Assembly (NCBI GenBank): GCA_973895155.1
Contig: OZ316891.1
Span: forward strand, 62,001 to 126,000
Direction: 5' to 3'
DNA from: Marsupella aquatica
Taxonomy: Eukaryota > Marchantiophyta
Length of the DNA stretch: 64,000 nt
Position 1 is the stretch's first letter, and every line of letters begins with the position of its first letter. Below the pieces are notes generated by a model. It had not been told where the DNA came from. It was given only the letters and a program-made list of their open reading frames with translations, and did no database searches. Both the position numbers and the translations under genes were made by a program. Positions 36,558 through 45,659 of the stretch are shown piece after piece.

Positions 36558-37240
36558 TGTGGGTTTTGGACATGTGTGGACATGAGTTCCACTTGTATTC
36601 CATTCTCTTGTGTTTGTGATGTGGCAGTGTGACTATGTTTGGATGTATGTGACAAGCGATGTATGTTGTGTAGTGATGTGTATGCGCATGACAAAGAGAA
36701 GAGTCCATGCTATGGTGTAATCTTGGTCTAAGCTCAAAGGGGATGTGCTAGTACAAAATCAAGGCCAAGGAGGCAAGGTTAAGGTAGAGCACTACTTGAG
36801 ACTTAGAAAGGATTATAGCTTGAGGGTGGAAAGTATTTTGCTTGGTGTGTGGTGTTAACAAGAAGTAAGAACAAGAGGAAGAGTCCTTAGATAGAGGAGC
36901 CTTCTCTAGAGCTCAAAGGGGATGTGTGGACCCAAACCAAGGCCAGGGGGCAAGGTTGAGGAGTAACACTACTTTGAGGGTCTTGAGGAGACTTAAGCTT
37001 GAAGAGGAAAGTACTTTGGGTTCTTGGGTGTTTGTGTGAGAATCTATTCTAAGGTGACAGCTTGGAGTGGAGATCCCCCTTGCTGATCCTTGGAGTAGAG
37101 GAGAGGGGAAGGGTGTGAGTGCAAAAGTAGTCAAGGGGACTACCTCTCTAGAAGTGGAGAGTTGAAACTACTTATGTATGGAGTGATTAGACATTGTAAG
37201 CACATTTCAGAAGTTTTTTGTCAATCCTTTGTGACCCTGG
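36558..37240 (+). repeat. Probable 3' LTR of the Ty3 element
   Basis: It begins TGTGGG directly after the polypurine tract ending GGGGGGCGAT. It contains a direct repeat of ~115 bp (AGCTCAAAGGGGATGTG at about 36732 and 36910). The right end is uncertain: CCTGGTATGACA near 37230 is a candidate limit. No matching 5' LTR was identified, so this rests on position and the TG start. Confidence 0.5.
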
Positions 37241-37427
37241 TATGACATGGAGCAAGTAGTAGGTAGTTTTTTAGGAGAAAAGTCCCTTAAGCTTCTTGAC
37301 AAGTGTTTGACACCTATATTGAGCTATTTTCCTTGCTGCGTCTCGTGCGCTGAATGCTGCAGCGCTGCTGAAATGATTCATCAGAAACTCTGGCTTGCCA
37401 GGCTTCCTAGAAGATTGTACTTGTCTA

Positions 37428-37871
37428 TTATTTTAATGTATGAAGACAAGCTTCGCTTCTACCTATGCTCACTTTCAAAAGAGACAATTGTTCTCTGCCT
37501 TCAACTAATTCATTTTGTAAGTTTAAGCGCATGGTCTCTGAGAACTGAGCCACCTCTAAACACGTCTGCATAGTTGTTTCTTGTGCCTTGTTCATAGCAG
37601 CAGTCGTCAGTTCTTCACATTGTTGCTTCACGAGAAGAACCAATTGTTGACCTTCTTGCTCTGCCTTGGCAAGGATTACTTGACGTTGCTCCTCTATTAA
37701 ATCAAAAAGTATGTCCATAGTGTCAAACTCATTGCTTGCGCTACTGCATTGAGTTGTTGCATCCTTCTGCTTCCTCACAGTCCAGTCATAATATTTCTGG
37801 CGCCTTTGATGGTTTTGTTCCTCTCTCTTATATTTTTGTAATTCATCTTCTACTTCACACAGGATTGCCAT
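37428..37871 (-). CDS. Coiled-coil protein fragment, unknown function
   Basis: A 147-codon frame from ATG at 37871, with a TAG codon immediately upstream in frame (or an AG splice acceptor if this is an internal exon). The product is almost entirely helical and rich in Glu, Gln, Lys and Leu, for example DILFDLIEEQRQVILAKAEQEG, consistent with a coiled coil. Composition and length look more like real coding sequence than its neighbours. No family is recognised. It could be an exon of a larger gene, part of an unidentified element, or chance. Confidence 0.35.
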   Translation of the reverse strand: MAILCEVEDELQKYKREEQNHQRRQKYYDWTVRKQKDATTQCSSASNEFDTMDILFDLIEEQRQVILAKAEQEGQQLVLLVKQQCEELTTAAMNKAQETTMQTCLEVAQFSETMRLNLQNELVEGREQLSLLKVSIGRSEACLHTLK

Positions 37872-39224
37872 CTATCATGGGTTACCAGAAATTGCTATGG
37901 CGATGCAGCTCAAAATATTCATCAAATGTCTCCCTTCAACATTGTCGCCTCTCATGGATGAACAAAACTATTGACAAAGGCTTTGTTCCTCCAAGGTTTC
38001 GATAGAAAATGGGATTTGAAAACAGTGACAGTAGGCTTGCTTGAATCCCTCGGCGCTTAGAGTACTGAGCGCATTTAAAAAAAAAGCACTGCAAAAAGAG
38101 TCTTTGTGTGTCAGTCCTTCTAATTTGACTTAGCACAAAGTGCGGGTGGCCCATTAATTGGTATTTGTCCAGGATGCCCATTAAATGGTAAGTATTTTAA
38201 ATTTTGAGTCCTCAAACCAACGACTCTAATCAGACAAACATCCTTAATCACGGACCAGCTGGTTTTGGGGCCACCACTTTTTTTTCGAGGCCCTACATTC
38301 AATGCATGTTTGGAATCATATTCAAATATGACCTTAGGATGGGTACTAAACAAATCTGGGCCATTCCATGTCACATTTTGGTCACTTGGGAATATTCTTG
38401 GAATTATAGCAAGGACTAGGTCCTTTTTGTGGAGAAAATGGGAGACTTTTCAGTACCCCTTGATCTTGCTTTCCACCCTTTCATCATTTTTGGTCCTATG
38501 TCATGCCTAGGTACATGGCCATCGGTTCCACTCGCCATGTCCTTCGCATGACCGCCAAGTCTTTGGGTCCACTATAGTTTTGTTGGCTTGTGATCTGGGT
38601 TCCATATGCCCAAGTTAGGCCCCAATTAGGGCCATAGTTGACATTTGTTCTTGTAGGGCAAGTATGGGTGTTCTTGAAGCAAAGCTATTTGTTAGGGGCA
38701 CCTTTTTGCTTCATCTAGTCATAGTTGACATCTTTTTTCTTCATCTAGTTCACTTGTAGTTGACACTCTGTTTTTGTAAGGAGAGTTGGTGTTCTTGAAG
38801 CAAAGGTGTTTTTGTGTGCTTCATCCATACTTAATTCTTAGTTAGATTTTCTTGAATCATTGTCAAGGTAGTGCAATTCAGCCATAGCTTGCTGAATTCC
38901 GTACGGAATTAGACATTGATTTCTTAGATGCTCCCGACCGATCTTGGCATCCCGCCGGTTTTCATTTCATTTCCGTTCAGTACACCGATTCTATGACGCA
39001 CTTTTATATACAAAGGTTCACACCTCCATTACGTACATATCCATTTCATCATTTGTGTACATTTGCAACATGTTCTTTAATTTGTTTTTGAGTTAAATTG
39101 ACTCGATGGGTTGGCCGCATGTTTACAATTTGTTTATGTCACGACAATACATGTCAGACACCTATAGATGCGATAGATAGGGGACTGAAATCAAAGGTTC
39201 TTTATGATAAGCTAGGTAGTAGTT
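37872..39224. other. Non-coding stretch, nothing recognised
   Basis: There are two related GTTGACA(T/C)T(T/C)...TTCTTGAAGCAAA(G)G segments (about 38635-38710 and 38740-38820), suggesting a ~118-bp diverged duplication. No gene is supported. Confidence 0.4.
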
Positions 39225-39617
39225 AGTCTTATGTATTTGATGACTTGCACTGAACCTAATCTTGCCATGGTTGTGGGCAAGGTGAGCACGTTTATAAGAA
39301 ATCCAAGGAAGATGTATTGGGAAGCAGTGAAGTGGACTCTTGAAGGGTGTTATGGATTTTGGTCTTTTACTTCATGCGAATGCAAACAATGCTAAATCTT
39401 TGATCAACTATGTAGATTTTAACTATACATGCCTGGACAAGGTCTAGATCAAAGGAAATCAACAACCGGGTATGCATTCACACTTGGTTTGGATACATAC
39501 ATTAGTTGAAGATCTACTTTTGCAAAAGTGCATGGTTTACTCTACTATAGAAGCCAAGTAAGTATGTTGGGGTAGTGGAAGCAACGTGAGAAATCAATTT
39601 GATTGGAGTAAAGTTAC
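39225..39617 (+). pseudogene. Ty1/copia RNase H remnant, 5' part
   Basis: Frames spanning SLMYLMTCTEPNLA, NPRKMYWEAVKW, KSTTGYAFTLG and STIEAK(stop) match the end of a copia reverse transcriptase and its RNase H (consensus YLM..TRPD, W.A.KWI..Y, R.STSGY.F.L, LSTTEAEY). At least two frameshifts and several stops are present. The fragment breaks off at about 39617 where the small TIR element begins, and resumes at about 40100. Confidence 0.8.
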
Positions 39618-40059
39618 ATCATTAGTTATCAGTCGTTTCCATCAGTCGCCACATTATCCAAGATGCGGCGCCGAAATAAAATGAGAAAAAAAAATTCATT
39701 TTTTTTCTCAAAATTTGATGAAGAAAAAAAAGCTTTTTTTGAAAAAAATTTCACAATGGGTGTCCATACCGTACGGACATCACTTCTCGGCGGGGCCAGC
39801 CGAGATGGCCAGGTGTTTGTATGGTACGGACACATAATTTTTTCAATTTTTTTTTCTGTTTTGAATTTTTCAAGACAATAATTTTAAAAAAATCTCATTT
39901 TTTTGGTCCGCACGCCGATCTCTGAGGTCAACTGAGATGCTTGGAAGTGCAAAGTCGTCATCTCAACTGCTCAGCTAAGATTAAAAAAAATCAGTGGAAA
40001 AACTGATAACTGATATCAACCGCTGATATCAGTTATCAATGGCTGATAACTGATGATCC
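39618..40059. mobile_element. Small TIR element with GTCCGTAC palindromes
   Basis: The ends are ATCATTAGTTATCAG on the left and ATCATCAGTTATCAG when the right end is read in reverse. The right end has a cluster of CTGATAACTGAT/GATATCAG words. The interior is A- and T-rich with CCGTACGGAC palindromes and a CTCGGCGGGGCCAGCCGAGAT stem-loop. A related copy lies at about 56353-56866. It is inserted within copia RNase H coding sequence. No clear target duplication was determined, so the superfamily is open. Confidence 0.55.
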
Positions 40060-40099
40060 TCACTACCTTATTTGATTGTATCGACTTATCATTGAAATG

Positions 40100-40233
40100 A
40101 GTTTGCCATAGAAGAGTGTGAATCTCTATTAATTATGATAGTCAAAGTGTGTTATACCTTGCTGTGAATCAAGTGATGGATAGTAAAATGAAACACATTG
40201 ACATGAGATACCATTTTATTAGATAGGTTATGT
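40100..40233 (+). pseudogene. Ty1/copia RNase H remnant, C-terminal part
   Basis: After a shift, the plus strand reads DSQSVLYLAVN and KHIDMRYHFIR, matching the copia RNase H tail (DNQSAIYL..N and KHIDIRYHFIRE). A TAG follows the IR. The reading frame continues across the pre-insertion site of the large Mutator-like element to 55825. Confidence 0.8.
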
Positions 40234-40243
40234 CTGCTAAGAT

Positions 40244-40375
40244 GAGAGATATACTTAGTGGACCTCCAAATGCAACTTTCTCTCTTAATGGACCAAAAGT
40301 TTCCCACGCCCTCCCAATGGACCCCAAAGTTTAGATTCTCTCCCAATGGACCTCCGGGCCCACTCCGTACAGGCA
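40244..40375 (+). repeat. Left terminal inverted repeat of the MULE
   Basis: It pairs with 55705-55814. It contains the word AATGGACC(T/C) three times at spacings of about 30-45 bp, an internal tandem structure that explains the 33-bp length difference between the two ends. Confidence 0.88.
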
Positions 40376-40921
40376 TGTTCTTATGAAACAGCTTACAGCG
40401 CAGTTCGAGTCCACTGCGTACCCTATGGAAACCATGGTTGGTCATGTGTAGTCGGCCGTCAATAACGTCGCAGTCCACAAGCGTCGTAGCCCTGGCGGCA
40501 ATCGAGCTCCGCTCAGCACCATGGCAGTTTTTGTGAATACAGTATGACTATTGTATTCAAAACAATAATTGAACGAGTTTGCGGTGGCATTGGAGCCTTC
40601 GTGCCCGGCCTCACAGGATTTCAGAATACATTGTCACTTTAGTGTTCAAGATACAAAGGAAATAGTTTATTGGAGCTTGCAACAGCCGGCAAGCCGTACC
40701 TCCTCGAACCTCCTTGCTTTTATGAAGACATTGTCCATAATGTGTACAAATCTTAAAGGAATAATTTTCAAAATTCAAATGTGCCCGCCCTTTATGGAAC
40801 CCTTTCGGAACCTGTTTTGTTGTCATTTGCTTTGTTTCTCGACATTTTCTCGCATTTTCTCGTGTTGCTGGTTCTTATTGTTCCTGCTGTTCCCGCTCGT
40901 GTTCTTGCTCGTGTTCCTGCT

Positions 40922-41560
40922 ATGTCGACCCTTGAGGATGTGCGAATTGCAATGAAGGAGCAGCCAGACAGCATCATTGGGCCAATCCCGGTATATGTTT
41001 GTAATTTTCACTCTGATTTCCCATGGCCCAGAAAGTTCACTTACAGAGGTTGCAGGCATGGCATTGGCGGTGGTTTGGTTTGTGGGAAGTCCATTGAGGT
41101 AGCGGAGCAATGCAAGCACGACCCACTGGTAGACGGTAATAATTGTCATTTGTATAGGTTCGATATTTGCATGGTGGATGCATATGAGAACATTGGGCCA
41201 TTGAAGGCCACTATCTTTCAAGCTGCACGAGAGCTTGTGGACATGACTGCTGACGAATTTGCAGAGTATGGTACCATTCACCAACTTGAAACAATGCACC
41301 AGCAAATTTCTCAGATCCCATACTGTCTAGTGTGGATTAAGGCAGGACGACACTCTGCTGTTGTGAATAAGCTTGTTGTTGAGATGTGGCGATGCCCTCC
41401 TAGTCGTGCCCTTGTGAGAACAAGAGTTGAGAAAGTGATCAGCAGAAACAATCTTGTGGATGCTGATGTCCTTATGCAGCAGTTGGAGGTGACTGCAGCA
41501 ATGATTTCAAAGTTTCGTTTGTCCACCATCGAATCCGCCGAAGACTCGAAAGGCAAATGA
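40922..41560 (+). CDS. RPA1-like OB-fold/zinc-ribbon protein carried by the MULE
   Basis: The frame is open from 40781 but the first ATG is at 40922, giving 212 aa. The middle reads RGC...LVCGKSIE...EQCKHDP...NNCHLYRFDICMVDA...LKATIFQAARELVDMTADEF. Four spaced cysteines, then YRF-x-I-x-x-x-D, L-x-A-T-I-F and A-x-x-L-x-x-M-x-A-D-E-F, resemble the C-terminal DNA-binding domain (DBD-C, zinc ribbon in an OB fold) of the large replication protein A subunit, which binds single-stranded DNA. The length fits a single-domain protein, not full RPA1 (about 600 aa or more). Divergence of the cysteine spacing makes this a moderate call. A role in binding transposition intermediates is speculation. Confidence 0.55.
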   Translation: MSTLEDVRIAMKEQPDSIIGPIPVYVCNFHSDFPWPRKFTYRGCRHGIGGGLVCGKSIEVAEQCKHDPLVDGNNCHLYRFDICMVDAYENIGPLKATIFQAARELVDMTADEFAEYGTIHQLETMHQQISQIPYCLVWIKAGRHSAVVNKLVVEMWRCPPSRALVRTRVEKVISRNNLVDADVLMQQLEVTAAMISKFRLSTIESAEDSKGK

Positions 41561-42344
41561 TAGGGATGTTGTGTCATGCAGAATACGTTTTGGTTGTTGT
41601 ATTCTTGTTATTTCTTGAAGAGATTGGTGGTTTGGTAAGATGATTTAGTGTCATTTAGCATTCTCCGTAGCTTCAATGATGAACAATTCGCATTTCAGAT
41701 GAGTATTGGGGGAGCCCTTCAGTTGCATAATTGTGAAAACCTGTATTGTGTAATGGGTATTTTCTCTTGCGTTATGAATAGAATACAACATTGTTTATGT
41801 ATTCTCTGATCTATCTGTTATGTAACACGTTGCAACATTCTTTTGTATGTTGAGAATACAACACAGAATACTACATGGTGTATGTATTCTTTGAATTCTA
41901 TTTCATGTAACACGTCTAGGTTGCGCCTGCTTTGCTACTTCATTGCTAGGGTTTAGGGTGCACGATCAGTTGCGCATATGCCTTATCTTTGGCGAGGGTT
42001 TAGGATTTTAGAGAGATGGCGGCCGATGAGCGAGGAGGATTGTTTTAGGGAGGGATTCCACTATTGGAGCTCGCAAATCGATCGATCGAAGGCCTAATGT
42101 GCTGGTGAAGGGGGATTGCGTGCGATTGGGAGCGATCGATTTAAAGAGCTGGTCATGGGGGACTGCGCGCGATTGGGAGTGAGTGAGTATAGAGCAATTC
42201 AGGGAGCTGGTGCTGGTGAAGGGGGATTGTGAAATCACTTGGGATTGCCTGTCGGGTGATTGGAGTGACTGTCGAGCGATTCAGGGAGATCAAGGAGTGA
42301 ACGTTGGGCAGGTCGGTTGGGTTTTGAACCCAACCAAGGTAGTC
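41561..42344. other. Spacer between MULE genes
   Basis: 3' flank of the RPA-like gene, including several ATGTATTCT(C/T)TG repeats (41795-41895) and one GGGTTTAGGG. From 42030 to 42300 there are three copies of a GAAGGGGGATTG/GGGGGACTGCG-type repeat with GATTGGGAG, probably the 5' UTR of the next gene. Confidence 0.45.
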
Positions 42345-45177
42345 ATGGTGCCCCATGCCAAGAAACTAACATTGGCAAAGGAGGGACAGCATTTTCGATA
42401 CCGTGTAGGCGAGCAGGGTAACCACGTATTCAAGCGTATATGCGCCGGTCATGCTCCTTGCGGTTTCTCTTCGTTCAAGTCATTTCAGACTCACTTGAGC
42501 ACCAAGCATGGCCGAAAACTCCCTGCTGATTTGTTGGAGCCAGGCCTACCTTGGTTGAGTTCAAAACTCAACACCTCTCGTCCCGCCAAGAAACCATGGA
42601 AATGCAGCAGTAGCAGTGGTAAGAAGACGGAAGGTGCGTCATGGATTCGATTATGGTCGACTGCCAAGCTAAGATGGCAAATGACGAAGCAGCGCAAAAA
42701 GAATCAACTAAAGGTGGACTATTGCGTTTCAGTTCTGGGGAAGAAGGAGCCATCGGTTCCATCAAAATCGGTGCTTGTTCGTCTCATTAAGGTCTACCAC
42801 ATTCGTCCGAAGGAGAAGAGTGGCTGGGGCTGCTTGGTAGACGACAGTTTCTTTGAGATGTTACAGGAGCATGTCAGCTCTGCTCCTATCACCAATGCTG
42901 TGTATCACTGGGCCGAGCATGTGCAGCAATTGCTTGCTCAGTTGCCTGTGGATCGAAAGTTGCATGCTTTGCAGGTTGATTGTCGACTATTACAGGTACT
43001 TTTTCCGTTGAGAGATGTCCCTGCCCAGTCTGTCCAACCTTCAGCAGGTGAGGAGAGTAGAGAACTCGTTGTTGCAGACACCTTGGAGTTTTTGAGGAAG
43101 AAAAGGGAAAGTCTGTTGTGGAAAGTCGGAGCAAAAGAAATCGATTTTGACCATGCCTATCCAGACTATGTGAAGTGGAAAAAGGAGCAGAAGCATCTGT
43201 CAATTGCCACAGCCGGTCGGAATTGTGTGAAAGATTACACAGGTGATGGCATGTCACAAGAAGAAGCAGAGGCAGCGGTACGTAACACAATCATTTTACT
43301 TGCCTTTGCATTGTTGTGTATACTTCGCGCACAATGTTTACACCAGTTTTCATATTGCAGGCTGGAGTTCACGAAGTGTGGGTTGATACCTCAGATGAGG
43401 AGGGGTACGAGCCCACCCCTGACAAGTGGGGATTAGATTATCATGAGTCCTCTGATGAAGAAGACGCAGCAGAGGTATAGTTCCTCTTCCCCTTCTGCCA
43501 ATGATTTTTTCTGAATCTGCAGAGTTTGTCAACATTGACCGGAATGTCTACGAAACTTCAGGTTCCTTTGAATGACGAAGCTCAAGCCAAAGAATCAGGG
43601 AAGAAAGGAAAGCCACGCAGGAAGCCAAACGAACCCAAGAAGCAGCCTCCACAGAAAATTACGCCTCCTGTTGACACTCAGGAAGCCGATGAGGTAAAAT
43701 TTGCACTTCCAATGTAATTATCCCATTTGTATACCGTGATATCAATGTATGCACGAGTGTATGCACGATGGTTTAGTGCTCTTAGCCCGAGTATTGCTTT
43801 TTCAGGTTCCTCCCAACAAAGGAGCCAAAGCCAACCAATCAAAGCGGAAAACTAAAAGAACCAAGAAATTTGTAGAGCCACCACCGAACGGCAACACCAC
43901 CCTTCCCGTAGATTCTCAGCAAGCTGACCAGGTAACGTTTATAGATGAAAGTTCTTTGCAACATGTGTAAACAGTGTGGAGAACGTTTCCTGTTTTATCA
44001 ACACTGCAAGTTCAAGAGTAGGACATTATGTTGAATACCATGATGTTAATGTATACTCACTGTTTGAATGCGCCTGTACCCCGAGTACTGCATTTTAGGT
44101 TCCTAAATCCCATGAAGGACCTACACCCGAACAATCTGTAGAGCCACCACCGAACGGAAACACCACCCTTCCCATAGATTCTCAGCAAGCTGACCAGGTA
44201 ATGTTTACAGATGAAAGTTCTTTGCAACATGTGTAAATAGTGTGGAGAATGTTTCCTGTGTTATCAACACTGCAAGTTCAAGAGTAGGACACCAATGTTA
44301 TGTTGTATACCATGATGTTAATGTATACTTACTGTTTGAATGTGCCTGTACTCCGAGTACTGCATTTTAGGTTCCTGAATCCCATGAAGGACCTACACCC
44401 GAACAATCTAAGAGGAAATCAAAGAGAGCCAAGAAATCTGTACAACCACAGAAGCCCGCGCCTGAGGTAAGCGTGTTTTCAATAGGCCAAGGAGGAACAT
44501 TCCAGCGTAGACAGTGGTAAAAATGTATTCTATGTGTACTTATTTGATTTAAACATGCAATCACCTTAGTTTGCAATGACAGGGACCAAAGGAAGGAGAG
44601 CAAGCAACGACACCCCCGGAGACAGAAAAAAGTGAACCTAGACGTTCAAAGAGGAAGCAAACAACTGCTCCCACCGAAGAGAAAATTGCCCAAACAAAAA
44701 GAAAGACCAGAACTAAAACCAAGGTAAGTACAAATCATTGTGTACTATGTGGCCATATTGTATAGGGACTAACACATGATTCGCTTCATACTGATTTCAG
44801 CCTTACAATTGCAGGATTCATCTAAACAAGTCCAGGATGTCAATGCACAACCAGCACCAGAGGGAGGCAACACTATTGAAACTCAGGGTACTGCCCTTCC
44901 ATCGAATGTGTCTGCAATCCCATCAGGAGAGGTGACTGCACCGGTAGGGAGCACACCTTATGTAATTGACTTTGGTGGCATGATTGATTGGTAAGATGTG
45001 TTTCTTTGCTGATTGCTTTCATATGTGAATTTGCAGGAGTACCAGAAACCACCTGATGTGCAACCAGACCCATATGCAAGTAGACGTCGGAGAAAATTGA
45101 CAGTTCGTGCACCATTGGGCAAGGCGCAAAGTGAATTTGTAATCCCGGGGTCTGTACCACAAGAGGTCACTGTGTAG
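42345..45177 (+). CDS. Nine-exon C2H2-type/basic-repeat protein carried by the MULE
   Basis: Predicted exons: 42345-43277, 43361-43474, 43523-43693, 43806-43931, 44099-44197, 44371-44466, 44583-44723, 44815-44943 and 45037-45177. All have GT-AG borders, every exon length is divisible by 3, and all introns are phase 0, giving 649 aa. The ATG at 42345 (GTCATGG) is preferred; the frame upstream has no earlier ATG. Near residues 28-50 is C-x5-C...H-x4-H (CAGHAPCGF to HLSTKH), a C2H2-like finger. The rest of exon 1 has no recognised fold. Exons 3-8 encode Lys/Arg/Pro-rich, acidic-dotted repeats (SKRKSKRAKK, RSKRKQ) suggesting nuclear localisation. Exons 4-6 arose by tandem duplication. Function is unknown; it may be an accessory factor of the element. 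Confidence 0.6.
43806..44466 (+). repeat. Tandem exon duplication within the zinc-finger gene
   Basis: A ~266-bp unit comprising exon end, intron and next exon start is repeated. The donor sites CTGACCAG|GTAA lie at 43931 and 44197, and the introns share GATGAAAGTTCTTTGCAACA. Exons 4, 5 and 6 encode variants of VP...QS...EPPPNGNTTLP(V/I)DSQQADQ. Confidence 0.85.
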
Positions 45178-45659
45178 GAGGACGATATTTTGGATTCCTT
45201 GCACGCATCACAAATTCTCCAAGACTGTAGCCAGGCTGATGTTACCTCTTTTCACAAGGCAATCGATAAAATGATTAGTAATGTGGATGAAGTTTAGGGT
45301 ACAATTAGCAATATCTGAGGGATAGTCTAGGGTACCTAGCCCTGTTTTGTCACCAATGTGTTCATGATAATAAATATGAAATGTTCCTGCATTTCTTGCT
45401 CTCTTTGAAGACTATATAACATGATCTGTTCCAAAAATGGTCATAGTAGATCTGTGTCTGGGATACAATATGTATGTTGTATTCACATTTTCTCTGACTT
45501 TACGACAAAGACGCCCCACTGTCGAATCCTTCCCACTGACTAAGTGTGATGCCTAGACAGGAATCACTCGGCCGGTTAAGTGGGTAAAGCAGGAAGGCAC
45601 CCTAGGAACACCTTAGTATAGGGACAAAACAAGGAAAATATAAACAATTAGGGGCAACC
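45178..45659. other. Spacer, possible left edge of a nested insertion
   Basis: Sequence similar to one 139-bp satellite unit (TTGTATTCACATTTT, CTGACTTTACGACAAAGACGCCCC) ends near 45524. Different, G+C-richer sequence then starts and continues to about 50150, where the satellite resumes. This suggests an insertion between about 45525 and 50150. LTRs, TIRs or a clear duplication were not found. Confidence 0.45.

Larger units (their letters stand above)
31256..37240 (+). mobile_element. Decayed Ty3/gypsy retrotransposon with methyltransferase remnant and PHD finger
   Basis: Order on the plus strand: gag, two zinc knuckles, a cytosine-C5 methyltransferase remnant, reverse transcriptase, RNase H, integrase, PHD finger, polypurine tract ACTAGGGGGGCGAT and a 3' LTR starting TGTGGG at 36558. 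RT before integrase defines the Ty3/gypsy order. Many in-frame stops (for example 31942, 32362, 33046, 35128, 36367) and several frameshifts show it is dead. No aspartic protease motif is found. The 5' LTR, primer-binding site and target duplication were not found, so the left boundary is unknown and the right end is approximate. Confidence 0.88.

Noticed and set aside
37230-37250. CTGGTATGACATGGAGC as a tRNA-Met primer-binding site
   Set aside because: It matches TGGTATCAGAGC only loosely and lies after a 3' LTR-like region, where a primer-binding site is not expected.
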